From Pseudomonas fluorescens (GTDB lineage Bacteria > Pseudomonadota > Gammaproteobacteria > Pseudomonadales > Pseudomonadaceae): a stretch of DNA of 64,000 bases. The stretch lies in NCBI RefSeq assembly GCF_902497875.1, contig NZ_CABVHY010000008.1, forward strand, positions 62,001 through 126,000, given 5' to 3'. The stretch's first letter is position 1, and every line of letters starts with the position of its first letter. Both the position numbers and the translations under genes were made by a program. The notes under the pieces were generated by a model, which saw nothing but the letters and a program-made list of their open reading frames with translations, was not told the DNA's origin and did not search any database. Positions 9,155 to 18,114 of the stretch are shown here, one piece after another.

Positions 9155-9315
9155 CCATTGGCCGAACATCCACTGACGATAACCACCGAGCCTTCCTCAC
9201 TGGACGCATGAGCCATGGGCGGTCATTGCCCGCTGCGAGCCTCTGCGTCCACCTGTGATTTAATTGCGCCCTCGCGAAACCCTCCACCTCCCAGCCCGCA
9301 TCAAGGAATTGCCCC

Positions 9316-10605
9316 ATGAGTCAGCCCGCCGCAACCAAAGTCCTGGTCATTGGTTACGTCTGGCCCGAGCCACGGTCATCCGCTGCCAGTGGTCATGTGA
9401 TGCAGATTCTCGAGACTTTTTTGCAACAGGGCTGGGACGTCACCTTCAGCAGTCCCGCGGGCATCGGTGAACACAAGGCTGACCTGCTCGCGCTGGGCAT
9501 CGGTGAATGCCCGATCGAATTGAATAACAGCAGTTTCGATTCCTTTGTTGCCGAACTGGCACCGGATATCGTGCTGTTCGATCAGTTCATGATGGAAGAA
9601 CAATTCGGCTGGCGCGTGGAGAAACACTGCCCGCACGCCCTGCGCGTATTGGAGACCTCGGACCTGCAAAGCCTGCGGCATGCCCGGCACCAGCGACTCA
9701 AGGATCGCCTGAAGGCGAGCGATGACCAGGATGATTTCAGTAGCTTGTTTGCCCCGGCCCTGCGCGAGGAATTCGAGCACATGGCCGACACCGACCTGGC
9801 CCAGCGGGAGATCGCCGCACTCTACCGCTGCGATCTGTGCCTGATGGTCTCCGAGGTGGAAATCGAGCTGCTGGTCGAGCAGTTCAAGGTGCCACGCTCA
9901 TTGCTGCATTGGTGTCCGCTGATGCTCGACAACCCACCGGCCGGATTTTCACCCTTTGCAGACCGTGCGCATTTCCTCAGCATCGGTAACTTCCGCCACG
10001 CGCCGAACTGGGATGCGGTGCTCTGGATGAAAACCACCCTCTGGCCGCTGATTCGCCAGCAACTGCCTGGCGCGCAGTTGCTTATCTATGGCGCCTACAC
10101 CCCGCCCAAGGCCACTGCGCTGCACAATCCGGCCCAGGGCTTTCACATCATGAACTGGGCCGAGGATGCCTTGCAGGTCATGTCCGGCGCGCGGATCTGT
10201 CTCGCTCCGCTGCGTTTCGGGGCCGGGATCAAAGGCAAGATTGTCGATGCCATGCTCTGCGGCACACCCAATGTCACCACGCCGATTGGCGCTGAAGGCA
10301 TGCACGGTGACATGCCCTGGCCGGGCGCGATTGCCCAGAGCGCGACGACCCTGGCCGAGGCGGCAGTCCATTTGTACCAGGACCAGGCTGCATGGTCCGC
10401 GGCCCAGGACCAGGGCCGCCTGTTGTTGGCCGCCCGCTACCAACAACAGGTACATGGCCCGGCATTGATCAATCAGCTTGAACTGTGCCGGGAGAATCTT
10501 CAGTCGCTGCGCAGGGACAACTTCACCGGCAGCATGCTGCGTCACCATCACCACAAAAGCACCCAATACATGGCGCAGTGGATCGAGGCGAAAAACCGCA
10601 GTTGA
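9316..10605 (+). CDS. Glycosyltransferase, GT-B fold (group 1 type)
   Basis: 429 residues starting at the ATG at 9316, eight bases after AAGGAA. The N-terminal Rossmann half begins with VLVIGYVWPEP and has a DIVLFDQF segment. The C-terminal half has LSIGNFRHAPNWDAV, LLIYGAY and the donor-site-like segment LAPLRFGAGIKGKIVDAM, typical of retaining GT4-like enzymes. No signal peptide. Acceptor and sugar are not deducible: there are no other polysaccharide genes beside it, only the response regulator upstream (161 bp) and mtlR downstream. It may modify a surface glycan or flagellin. Confidence 0.82.
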   Translation: MSQPAATKVLVIGYVWPEPRSSAASGHVMQILETFLQQGWDVTFSSPAGIGEHKADLLALGIGECPIELNNSSFDSFVAELAPDIVLFDQFMMEEQFGWRVEKHCPHALRVLETSDLQSLRHARHQRLKDRLKASDDQDDFSSLFAPALREEFEHMADTDLAQREIAALYRCDLCLMVSEVEIELLVEQFKVPRSLLHWCPLMLDNPPAGFSPFADRAHFLSIGNFRHAPNWDAVLWMKTTLWPLIRQQLPGAQLLIYGAYTPPKATALHNPAQGFHIMNWAEDALQVMSGARICLAPLRFGAGIKGKIVDAMLCGTPNVTTPIGAEGMHGDMPWPGAIAQSATTLAEAAVHLYQDQAAWSAAQDQGRLLLAARYQQQVHGPALINQLELCRENLQSLRRDNFTGSMLRHHHHKSTQYMAQWIEAKNRS

Positions 10606-10657
10606 AAGTCCCGGGCTGGCGAGGTTCGCTGCAAGGGGGCATTATCGTTTCAGCGAT

Positions 10658-10665
10658 AACAATAA
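10658..10665 (+). promoter_or_regulatory. AANAANAA motif in the mtlR leader (candidate Hfq/Crc site)
   Basis: AACAATAA, an exact match to the catabolite-activity motif AANAANAA bound by Hfq with Crc in Pseudomonas. It ends 12 bases before the mtlR ATG, overlapping where a ribosome would load. A matching copy sits in the mtlE leader. Confidence 0.5.
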
Positions 10666-10677
10666 AACGGCCCCAGC

Positions 10678-11583
10678 ATGACCCGAGCAGCGAGAATCAC
10701 TGACCCGTCCTACGAACTGATGGACGACCATAACGGCTTGTCCATCATCTACCGTCAGCACGGCTTTCCCTGCCCGCTGGTACGCTGGCATTTCCACAAG
10801 GAATACGAGCTGCACCTGATCGTCGCCAGCTCCGGCAAGGTGTTCATCGGCGACTACATCGGCAACTTCTACCCCGAGACACTCTTCCTCACCGGCCCCA
10901 ACCTGCCGCACAACTGGATCAGCCAGATTGCCGAGGACGAAGTGGTGCCCAAGCGCGACATGCTGGTGAACTTCACCGACGAGCTGTTCGAAAGCGGGTA
11001 TCAGGTCTTTACCGAGTTGAAGGCCCTTACGCCGTTGCTCGAGCGCGCGCAGTACGGAATCGAATTTCGCTGCAAACACACGATTCGCCGGGCAATGACC
11101 CTGATGCAGCGGATTGCCGATTCCACAGGGGTAACCCGCCTCGGGCATTTTTTCATTCTGCTGGAACTGCTGGCGGCGACCGACGATTACCAGTTGCTCT
11201 CAGGCACGACCACCGCGCAACTGGCCGATGAACACAACGTCGACCGGACCAACCGCGCCGTGGATTACATCTTTGCTCATTACACTCGCGAACTGCCGCT
11301 GGAAGAAGTCGCCGACCACCTGGGCATGAAGCCCACGTATTTTTCCCGAGTGTTCAAGCACGCCACCGGTCGCTGCTTCATCGAATTCATCAATCGCTTG
11401 CGCATCAGCAAATCCTGCGAGTTGTTGGCGGACGGTGACAAAACAGTCACCGACGTGTGCTTCGAGTCCGGGTTCAACAATATTTCCAACTTCAACCGGC
11501 GCTTCCAGCAACTCAAAGGCATGACGCCTTCGCATTATCGGCGCCTGGCGGTGCAGCGGTTGACTGAGCAGAATCGGGGTTAG
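10678..11583 (+). CDS. mtlR: AraC-family activator of the mannitol operon
   Basis: 301 residues. The N-terminal cupin-like sensor half (WHFHKEYELHLI, GPNLPHNW) would bind the polyol. The C-terminal AraC module at about 195-300 has two helix-turn-helices: LEEVADHLGMKPTYFSRVFK and a second around VTDVCFESGFNNISNFNRRF. P. fluorescens MtlR is a 301-residue AraC protein that activates mtlE in response to mannitol, glucitol or arabitol, and the order here is the same. The leader is short, with no strong purine-rich ribosome site before the ATG. Confidence 0.92.
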   Translation: MTRAARITDPSYELMDDHNGLSIIYRQHGFPCPLVRWHFHKEYELHLIVASSGKVFIGDYIGNFYPETLFLTGPNLPHNWISQIAEDEVVPKRDMLVNFTDELFESGYQVFTELKALTPLLERAQYGIEFRCKHTIRRAMTLMQRIADSTGVTRLGHFFILLELLAATDDYQLLSGTTTAQLADEHNVDRTNRAVDYIFAHYTRELPLEEVADHLGMKPTYFSRVFKHATGRCFIEFINRLRISKSCELLADGDKTVTDVCFESGFNNISNFNRRFQQLKGMTPSHYRRLAVQRLTEQNRG

Positions 11584-11586
11584 CGC

Positions 11587-11700
11587 AAGATCAAAAGATC
11601 GCAGCCTGCGGCAGCTCCTACGGGGATTGGCGTTTATTCAGGGACTACGTGCTGACAAGGTCGGCGTAGGAGCTGCCGCAGGCTGCGATCTGTTGATCTT
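11587..11700. repeat. REPIN (family GATCGCAGCCTGCGGCAGC)
   Basis: Two inverted arms of about 35 bases, 11587-11621 and 11666-11700, each made of AAGATCAAAAGATCGCAGCC plus the GCGGCAGCTCCTAC half. They are nearly perfect complements around a 44-base spacer. It lies directly after the mtlR stop and before the mtlE promoter region, where its large hairpin can end or protect the mtlR message. Confidence 0.85.
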
Positions 11701-11901
11701 GATGTTTGGCTGAATCGTTTATCCCGATTTTCCCCCGCCATTTTCCCCCAGTGCAAAAAAGTATCGATTCAAGTGTCATGGATGATTTGTCATCGCGTCG
11801 TTTGAGGGCTGTAATCAGCCCACATTCTTCCCTGTCTGCGGAAGACATAAAAACAATAACTGTCCTTCTGCTGCCCACCGGGCGTAGAAGAGGAGTGCGC
11901 G
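11701..11901 (+). promoter_or_regulatory. mtlE promoter and leader region
   Basis: The non-coding stretch between the REPIN and mtlE must hold the MtlR-dependent mtl promoter known from P. fluorescens. I cannot place the -35/-10 boxes with certainty. The sequence is clearly more AT-rich than its surroundings around 11755-11800. It includes an AACAATAA motif (11852-11859) and a ribosome site AGAGGAG at 11888-11894. Confidence 0.5.
11852..11859 (+). promoter_or_regulatory. AANAANAA motif in the mtlE leader (candidate Hfq/Crc site)
   Basis: AACAATAA within AAAACAATAACTG, an exact catabolite-activity motif about 42 bases before the mtlE ATG. Polyol uptake is a plausible Crc target. Two exact copies in one regulon (mtlR and mtlE) make chance less likely. 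Confidence 0.5.
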
Positions 11902-13212
11902 ATGAAACCCTCGGTAAAAGCTCTGCTTGCCTGCACCTGCATGACCCTCAGCGGCGTCAGCCTTGGCGCACAAACCCTGACCATTGCCACGGTCAACAAC
12001 AGCGACATGATCCGCATGCAAAAGCTCTCGAAGACCTTCGAAGCCGAGCACCCGGAAATCAAGCTCAATTGGGTGGTGCTGGAAGAAAACGTCCTGCGCC
12101 AGCGCCTGACCACCGACATCGCCACCCAGGGAGGCCAGTTCGATGTGCTGACCATCGGCATGTACGAAGCCGCACTCTGGGGCGCCAAGGGCTGGCTGGA
12201 GCCGATGAAGGATCTGCCCGCTGCCTACGACCTCGAGGATATCTTCCCTGCGGTGCGTGAAGGCCTGTCGGTCAAGGGCAGTCTCTACGCCCTGCCGTTC
12301 TATGCCGAAAGCTCCATGACTTACTACCGCACCGACCTGTTCAAGGACGCCGGGCTGACGATGCCCGAGCGGCCGACCTGGGAGCAGATCGGCGAGTTCG
12401 CCAGCAAACTGACCAAGCCCGATCAGGAGCAGTACGGCATCTGCCTGCGCGGCAAGGCTGGCTGGGGCGAGAACATGGCCGTGATCACCACCCTGGCCAA
12501 CGGTTTCGGCGCGCGCTGGTTCGATGAGAAATGGCAGCCAGAGTTCACCGGTCCGGAATGGAAGAACGCGCTGAACTTCTACGTCGAGACCATGAAGAAA
12601 GCCGGCCCGCCCGGCGCTTCCAGCAACGGTTTCAACGAAAACCTGGCGCTGTTCAATAGCGGCAAATGCGCGATCTGGGTCGACGCCAGCGTGGCCGGCT
12701 CCTTTGTCACCGACAAATCCCAGAGCAAGGTCAGCGAGCATGTCGGCTTTACCTACGCCCCCCATCAGGTGACCGACAAAGGCAGCGCCTGGATGTACTC
12801 CTGGTCACTGGCGATCCCCGCCAGCTCCAAAGCCAAGGACGCGGCCAAGACCTTCAGCGCCTGGGCCACTTCCAAGGAATACGGCGCCCTGGTGGCCGAG
12901 AAGGACGGAATCGCCAACGTACCGCCAGGCACCCGCGCCTCGACCTACAGCGAGGCTTACATGAAAGCCGCGCCGTTCGCCAAGGTGACCCTGGAATCCC
13001 TGAAAGTCGCTGACCCAACCAAACCCACCCTCAAGCCGGTGCCTTATATCGGCATCCAGTTGGTGACCATCCCCGAGTTCCAGGCCATCGGGACACAGGT
13101 CGGCAAGCTGTTCTCCGCCGCACTGACCGGCCAGACCAGCGTCGACCAGGCCTTGGCGGCGGCCCAGCAAACCACCGAACGAGAGATGAAGCGCGCCGGT
13201 TATCCCAAGTAA
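11902..13212 (+). CDS. mtlE: Polyol ABC transporter, periplasmic binding protein
   Basis: 436 residues. Sec signal peptide at 1-24 (LACTCMTLSGVSLGA, cleaved before QTLTIA). The body is a type I-like solute-binding protein of the sugar family 1 (LTIGMYEAALWGAKGWL, YALPFYAESSMTYYRTDLF). It binds mannitol, glucitol or arabitol and delivers them to MtlF/MtlG. AGAGGAG precedes the ATG. First gene of the structural operon; a REPIN lies between it and mtlF, a layout that usually gives the binding protein higher expression than the permeases. Confidence 0.93.
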   Translation: MKPSVKALLACTCMTLSGVSLGAQTLTIATVNNSDMIRMQKLSKTFEAEHPEIKLNWVVLEENVLRQRLTTDIATQGGQFDVLTIGMYEAALWGAKGWLEPMKDLPAAYDLEDIFPAVREGLSVKGSLYALPFYAESSMTYYRTDLFKDAGLTMPERPTWEQIGEFASKLTKPDQEQYGICLRGKAGWGENMAVITTLANGFGARWFDEKWQPEFTGPEWKNALNFYVETMKKAGPPGASSNGFNENLALFNSGKCAIWVDASVAGSFVTDKSQSKVSEHVGFTYAPHQVTDKGSAWMYSWSLAIPASSKAKDAAKTFSAWATSKEYGALVAEKDGIANVPPGTRASTYSEAYMKAAPFAKVTLESLKVADPTKPTLKPVPYIGIQLVTIPEFQAIGTQVGKLFSAALTGQTSVDQALAAAQQTTEREMKRAGYPK

Positions 13213-13223
13213 CCCCGCAACCC

Positions 13224-13328
13224 CTGTGGGAGCGAGCTTGCTCGCGATAGCGGTGTATCAGTCACCCACGATGTTGAATGGGAGACCGTCATCGCGAGCA
13301 AGTCGGATCGCCGCACCGTCGCTCCCAC
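13224..13328. repeat. REPIN (family GGGAGCGAGCTTGCTCGC) between mtlE and mtlF
   Basis: Left arm CTGTGGGAGCGAGCTTGCTCGCGAT at 13224-13248 (shown as the family core) and right arm ATCGCGAGCAAG to GCTCCCAC ending near 13328, separated by about 40 bases. The right arm is interrupted by TCGGATCGCCGCACC. It fills the mtlE-mtlF gap and may stabilise the mtlE message or attenuate read-through. Confidence 0.85.
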
Positions 13329-13369
13329 CGTTGATCTTCATTTGTCTGTTCTTAATCGGTTCTATTGCC

Positions 13370-14296
13370 ATGAATACTTCAACGCTCAAAGCTCATATGG
13401 ATATCCCCCAGCCGGTTCGCAAGAACCGCCTGGCCAATCCCGGCTGGTTTCTGGTCAGCCCCTCGGTGGCCCTGTTGCTGCTGTGGATGATCGTGCCGCT
13501 GGGCATGACCCTGTACTTCTCGCTGATCCGCTACAACCTGCTCTACCCCGGTGAAAACCAGTTCGTCGGGCTGGAAAACTTCAGCTACTTCCTGACCGAC
13601 TCGGGCTTCCTGCCCGGCGCCACCAATACCCTGGTGCTGGTGGGCAGTGTGTTGCTGATCAGCGTGGTGCTTGGGGTGTTGATCAGCGCCCTGCTCGAGG
13701 CCAGTGAATTCCTCGGTCGCGGTATCGTCCGGGTGATGCTGATCTCGCCGTTTTTCATCATGCCCACGGTGGGCGCGCTGATCTGGAAGAACCTGATCTT
13801 CCACCCGGTCTCGGGGATTCTCGCTGCGGTGTGGAAGCTGTTCGGCGCCCAACCGGTGGACTGGCTGGCCCACTACCCGCTGCTGTCGATCATCATCATT
13901 GTGTCCTGGCAATGGCTGCCCTTCGCGATTCTGATCCTGATGACCGCCATGCAGTCCCTGGACCAGGAACAGAAAGAAGCCGCGCGCCTGGACGGTGCCG
14001 GTCCCATTGCGATTTTCTGGCACCTGACCTTGCCCCATCTGGCCCGGCCGATAGCCGTGGTGGTGATGATCGAGACGATCTTCCTGCTCTCGGTGTTCGC
14101 CGAAATATTCACCACTACCAACGGCGGCCCCGGCTACGCCTCGACCAACCTCGCCTACCTGATCTACAACCAGGCGCTGGTGCAGTTCGATGTCGGCATG
14201 GCATCGGCCGGCGGCTTGATTGCGGTGGTGATCGCCAATATCGCAGCGATTGTCCTGATCCGGATGATCGGCAAAAACCTGACTGACAAGCCCTGA
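13370..14296 (+). CDS. mtlF: Polyol ABC transporter permease
   Basis: 308 residues from the ATG at 13370 (MNTSTLKAHMD); the frame is open back to 13226 but only through the REPIN. About six membrane helices, beginning FLVSPSVALLLLWMIVPLG. The EAA loop [12 protein letters not shown] at about 200 docks on MtlK. It belongs to the MalF/UgpA class of inner-membrane sugar permeases. Followed by mtlG after 10 bases. Confidence 0.93.
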   Translation: MNTSTLKAHMDIPQPVRKNRLANPGWFLVSPSVALLLLWMIVPLGMTLYFSLIRYNLLYPGENQFVGLENFSYFLTDSGFLPGATNTLVLVGSVLLISVVLGVLISALLEASEFLGRGIVRVMLISPFFIMPTVGALIWKNLIFHPVSGILAAVWKLFGAQPVDWLAHYPLLSIIIIVSWQWLPFAILILMTAMQSLDQEQKEAARLDGAGPIAIFWHLTLPHLARPIAVVVMIETIFLLSVFAEIFTTTNGGPGYASTNLAYLIYNQALVQFDVGMASAGGLIAVVIANIAAIVLIRMIGKNLTDKP

Positions 14297-14306
14297 GGCC
14301 TGCGCC

Positions 14307-15137
14307 ATGACCCTTCAACAATCCCGTCGCCTGCAAAGCCTGCTGCTCGGCACTTTGGCCTGGGCCATCGCGATCCTGATTTTCTTCCCGATCTTCTGGA
14401 TGGTGCTGACCAGTTTCAAAACCGAAATCGACGCGTTCGCCACGCCGCCGCAGTTCATCTTCACGCCGACGCTGGAAAACTACCTGCACATCGAAGACCG
14501 CAGCGGTTACTTCAGCTTCGCCTGGAACTCGGTGCTGATCTCCTTCAGCGCCACCGCTTTGTGCCTGCTGATTGCGGTGCCGGCGGCCTACTCCATGGCT
14601 TTTTATGAAACCAAACGCACCAAAGGCACTCTGTTGTGGATGCTCTCCACAAAAATGCTGCCACCGGTGGGCGTGCTGATGCCGATCTACTTGCTGGCCA
14701 AGAGCTTCGGCCTGCTGGATACGCGGATCGCGCTGATCGTCATCTACACCCTGATCAACCTGCCCATCGTGGTCTGGATGATTTACACCTACTTCAAGGA
14801 CATTCCCAAGGACATCCTCGAAGCCGCCCGCCTCGATGGCGCGACACTGTGGCAGGAAATGATCCGGGTGCTGCTGCCGATCGCCAAGGGCGGTCTGGCC
14901 TCCACCGTGCTGCTGTCGCTGATCCTGTGCTGGAACGAGGCCTTTTGGTCACTGAACCTGACCTCCTCTCAAGCCGCGCCGCTGACCGCATTAATCGCCT
15001 CCTATTCGAGTCCGGAAGGTTTGTTCTGGGCCAAGCTCTCGGCGGTTTCCACCCTGGCCTGCGCGCCGATCCTGATCTTCGGCTGGATCAGCCAGAAACA
15101 GCTGGTCCGTGGTTTGTCTTTCGGGGCGGTGAAATAG
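14307..15137 (+). CDS. mtlG: Polyol ABC transporter permease
   Basis: 276 residues of the MalG/UgpE permease class with six helices (first [20 protein letters not shown]). The EAA loop is [16 protein letters not shown] at about 170. It pairs with MtlF to form the channel. It ends two bases before a REPIN that separates it from mtlK. Confidence 0.93.
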   Translation: MTLQQSRRLQSLLLGTLAWAIAILIFFPIFWMVLTSFKTEIDAFATPPQFIFTPTLENYLHIEDRSGYFSFAWNSVLISFSATALCLLIAVPAAYSMAFYETKRTKGTLLWMLSTKMLPPVGVLMPIYLLAKSFGLLDTRIALIVIYTLINLPIVVWMIYTYFKDIPKDILEAARLDGATLWQEMIRVLLPIAKGGLASTVLLSLILCWNEAFWSLNLTSSQAAPLTALIASYSSPEGLFWAKLSAVSTLACAPILIFGWISQKQLVRGLSFGAVK

Positions 15138-15277
15138 ATCAAAAAGATCGTCTGAACGCAGCCCGAACCTGCGGCAGCTCCTACGGGGCGCGGGGTTGCA
15201 CATTTTTATGATCGTGTCCCCCAACACCGGCGGACACGATCCATGTAGGAGCTGGCGCAGCCTGCGATCTTTTGATC
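15138..15277. repeat. REPIN (family GATCGCAGCCTGCGGCAGC) between mtlG and mtlK
   Basis: Left arm 15138-15185 starts at the base after the mtlG stop. It is disrupted by an insertion (GTCTGAACGCAGCCCGAAC), so it is partly decayed. Right arm 15245-15277 is GTAGGAGCTGGCGCAGCCTG followed by CGATCTTTTGATC. Second REP element inside the mtl operon. Confidence 0.8.
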
Positions 15278-15327
15278 GTCGGCGGCAGCCCAGACCCAAC
15301 CTGAACAACTTAGAGCGGAGGCCCATC

Positions 15328-16431
15328 ATGGCCAACCTGAAAATCAAGAATCTGCAAAAAGGTTTTGAAGGCCTTTCCATCATCAAAGGCATCGACCTGG
15401 AAGTGAACGACCGTGAGTTCGTGGTCTTCGTCGGCCCGTCCGGTTGCGGCAAGTCCACCTTGCTGCGACTGATCGCCGGTCTCGAGGAAGTCAGTGGCGG
15501 GACCATCGAACTCGATGGCCGCGACATCACCGAAGTCAGCCCGGCCAAGCGCGACCTGGCGATGGTGTTCCAGACCTACGCCCTGTACCCACACATGAGT
15601 GTGCGCAAGAACATGTCCTTCGCTCTCGATCTCGCCGGTGTGGCCAAGGCCGAAGTCGATAAAAAGGTCGGTGACGCCGCGCGGATTCTCGAACTGGAAC
15701 CGATGCTCGAGCGCAAACCGAAACAGCTGTCCGGCGGCCAACGGCAGCGCGTGGCGATTGGTCGGGCGATTGTCCGTAACCCGAAAATCTTCCTGTTCGA
15801 CGAACCGCTGTCCAACCTCGACGCCGCCCTGCGGGTGCAGATGCGCCTGGAGCTGTCGCGGCTGCACAAGGAACTGCAGGCGACGATGATCTACGTGACC
15901 CACGACCAGGTCGAAGCCATGACCCTGGCCGACAAAGTGGTGGTCCTCAATGCCGGACGCGTCGAACAGGTCGGCTCGCCGCTGGAGCTCTACCACCAGC
16001 CAGCCAACCTGTTTGTCGCCGGTTTCCTCGGCACCCCGAAAATGGGCTTTCTCAAAGGCAAGGTCAGTCGCATCGAGGCACAGGGCTGTGAAGTCGAACT
16101 GGACGCCGGCACCCGCATCAGCCTGCCCCTCAGCGGCCCGAGCTTGAGCGTCGGCAGCCCGGTCACCCTGGGTATTCGTCCGGAGCACCTGAACCTGGCG
16201 CAAGCCGGCGACTGCACCTTGCAGGTCACCGCGGACGTCAGCGAACGCCTGGGCAGCGACACTTTCTGCCACGTCCTGACCGCCTCCGGCGAAGCCCTGA
16301 CCATGCGCATCCGCGGTGACCTGGCCAGCCGTTACGGCGAGAAGCTGAGCCTGCACCTGGACGCCGAACACTGCCATTTATTCGATGCCGACGGTGTGGC
16401 TGTTACCCGACCACTGCGCGCCGCCGCCTGA
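15328..16431 (+). CDS. mtlK: Polyol ABC transporter ATPase (MalK/UgpC type)
   Basis: 367 residues from the ATG at 15328; an open extension to 15196 runs only through the REPIN. Walker [10 protein letters not shown] at 36-44, signature LSGGQ at 134-138, Walker B IFLFDEP near 151, switch His in YVTHDQ. The C-terminal third (about 240-367) is the MalK-type regulatory OB-fold. It energises MtlEFG import. The next ATG lies 16 bases after the stop. Confidence 0.93.
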   Translation: MANLKIKNLQKGFEGLSIIKGIDLEVNDREFVVFVGPSGCGKSTLLRLIAGLEEVSGGTIELDGRDITEVSPAKRDLAMVFQTYALYPHMSVRKNMSFALDLAGVAKAEVDKKVGDAARILELEPMLERKPKQLSGGQRQRVAIGRAIVRNPKIFLFDEPLSNLDAALRVQMRLELSRLHKELQATMIYVTHDQVEAMTLADKVVVLNAGRVEQVGSPLELYHQPANLFVAGFLGTPKMGFLKGKVSRIEAQGCEVELDAGTRISLPLSGPSLSVGSPVTLGIRPEHLNLAQAGDCTLQVTADVSERLGSDTFCHVLTASGEALTMRIRGDLASRYGEKLSLHLDAEHCHLFDADGVAVTRPLRAAA

Positions 16432-16447
16432 TCTCCGAGAGTTCACG

Positions 16448-17926
16448 ATGAAACTGAACAAACACAACCTCAACCGTCTGCCGCCTGAAGTGGCGGTGCC
16501 TTCCTACTCCCTCGCGGATACCCGGCAAGGCATGGTGCATATCGGTGTCGGCGGTTTTCACCGCGCCCATCAGGCGTATTACACCGACGCCTTGATGAAT
16601 GCAGGCGTTGGCCTGGACTGGAGCATCTGCGGCTTCGGCCTGCGGCCCGAGGATCGCCGCGCACGGGATGACCTGGCCGGCCAGGATTACCTGTTCACGC
16701 TCTTTGAGTTGGGCGACAGCGACGCCGCCCAGGTGCGGGTGATCGGCGCCATCAACGATATGCTGCTGGCCGAAGACGGTGCCGATGCGCTGATCGACAA
16801 GCTGGCCAGCGCGGAGATTCGCATCGTCTCGCTGACCATCACCGAAGGCGGCTATTGCATGGACGACAGCAGCGGCGAGTTCATGGCGCACCTGCCGCAG
16901 ATCCAGCATGACCTGGCTCATCCGCACGCTCCAAAAACCGTGTTCGGCTTCCTCTGCGCCGCCCTGGAGAAGCGCCGTGCCGCCGGCATTCCGGCGTTCA
17001 CCGTGATGTCCTGCGATAACCTGCCGCACAACGGCGCGGTGGCCCGCAAGGCGCTACTGGCCTTTGCCGCCCTGCGCGATGCCGACCTGCACGACTGGAT
17101 CGGGGCCCACGTCAGCTTCCCCAACGCCATGGTTGACCGCATCACACCGATGACCAGCGCCGCCCATCTCCAGCAACTGTACGATGAACACGGCATCGAC
17201 GATGCCTGGCCGGTGGTCTGCGAGCCCTTTGCGCAATGGGTACTGGAAGACAAATTCGTCAACGGTCGTCCGGCCTGGGAGAAGGTCGGCGTGCAGTTCA
17301 CCGACGACGTCACGCCTTACGAAGAAATGAAGATCAAGCTGCTCAATGGCAGCCATCTGGCCCTGACTTACCTGGGGTTTCTCAAGGGCTATCGCTTCGT
17401 TCACGAGACGATGAACGATCCGCTGTTCGTGCGTTACATCCGCGCCTATATGGACCTCGATGTCACGCCGCAACTGGCGCCGGTGCCGGGGATCGACCTG
17501 ACCCGGTACAAAGACACCCTGATAAAGCGTTTTTCCAATCAGGCGATTGCCGATCAGTTGGAACGCGTCTGCTCCGATGGATCGTCCAAGTTTCCCAAAT
17601 TCACCGTGCCGACCATCACCAGGCTGATTACCGATGGTCAGGAAACAGAGCGTGCGGCCTTGGTGGTTGCCGCATGGGCGTTGTATCTGAAAGGGGTCGA
17701 TGAGAATGGCGATCGCTATAGCATTCCAGATCCGCGGGCCGGGTTCTGTCAGGCGTTGGTTGCGGATGATGGGTTGATCACTCAGCGGTTGCTCGGGGTC
17801 GAGGAGATTTTTGGTACGGCGATTCCTCAGTCGGCGGCGTTTGTTGCGGCGTTTGAGCGGTGCTTCAACAGCTTGCGTGAAGTTGGGGTGACGAAAACGC
17901 TGGAACGGTTGTTGGCTAATCCGTAG
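16448..17926 (+). CDS. mtlD: Mannitol 2-dehydrogenase (also glucitol and arabitol)
   Basis: 492 residues from the ATG at 16448. A long-chain NAD-dependent polyol dehydrogenase oxidising mannitol or glucitol to fructose and arabitol to xylulose. The N-terminal dinucleotide site is HIGVGGFHRAHQ. The catalytic set in EEMKIKLLNGSH falls at Lys295, Asn300 and His303, the exact positions reported for the P. fluorescens enzyme, which supports this start. Wobble use shifts to T/G-rich from about 17690 to the stop (GTTGCGGATGATGGG), unlike the rest of the gene. It feeds MtlZ and MtlY downstream. Confidence 0.95.
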   Translation: MKLNKHNLNRLPPEVAVPSYSLADTRQGMVHIGVGGFHRAHQAYYTDALMNAGVGLDWSICGFGLRPEDRRARDDLAGQDYLFTLFELGDSDAAQVRVIGAINDMLLAEDGADALIDKLASAEIRIVSLTITEGGYCMDDSSGEFMAHLPQIQHDLAHPHAPKTVFGFLCAALEKRRAAGIPAFTVMSCDNLPHNGAVARKALLAFAALRDADLHDWIGAHVSFPNAMVDRITPMTSAAHLQQLYDEHGIDDAWPVVCEPFAQWVLEDKFVNGRPAWEKVGVQFTDDVTPYEEMKIKLLNGSHLALTYLGFLKGYRFVHETMNDPLFVRYIRAYMDLDVTPQLAPVPGIDLTRYKDTLIKRFSNQAIADQLERVCSDGSSKFPKFTVPTITRLITDGQETERAALVVAAWALYLKGVDENGDRYSIPDPRAGFCQALVADDGLITQRLLGVEEIFGTAIPQSAAFVAAFERCFNSLREVGVTKTLERLLANP

Positions 17927-17973
17927 CAGCTGGCGAAGCCCGCGTTCGGTCTGGGCCGCATCCGGACGAAGCG

Positions 17974-18080
17974 GTCGTAAAACCTGCTTCCACGGTTTGT
18001 CTAGAATACCGCGGTGCCTGATTTTACGACTGCTGCGCAGCCGAACGCAGCCTCGCAGGCTCGACAGCTGCTACGCGGAG
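17974..18080. repeat. Imperfect palindrome plus REP-like element between mtlD and mtlY
   Basis: GTCGTAAAA (17974-17982) is exactly complementary to TTTTACGAC (18022-18030), enclosing an inner CACGG/CCGCGGTG pairing. It is followed at 18031-18074 by a REP-like stretch with the pieces GCGCAGCCGAACGCAGCC and CTCGCAGGCTCGACAGCTGC, a motif different from the two main families here. A -10-like TAGAAT occurs at 18002-18007, so an internal promoter for mtlYZ is possible but unproven. Confidence 0.5.
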
Positions 18081-18114
18081 GATTGGCGTTCATGGGAATT
18101 ACACAGGCTCGACT

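Noticed and set aside
13226-13369. N-terminal extension of mtlF to 13226
   Set aside because: It would translate the REPIN between mtlE and mtlF; family members begin close to the ATG at 13370.
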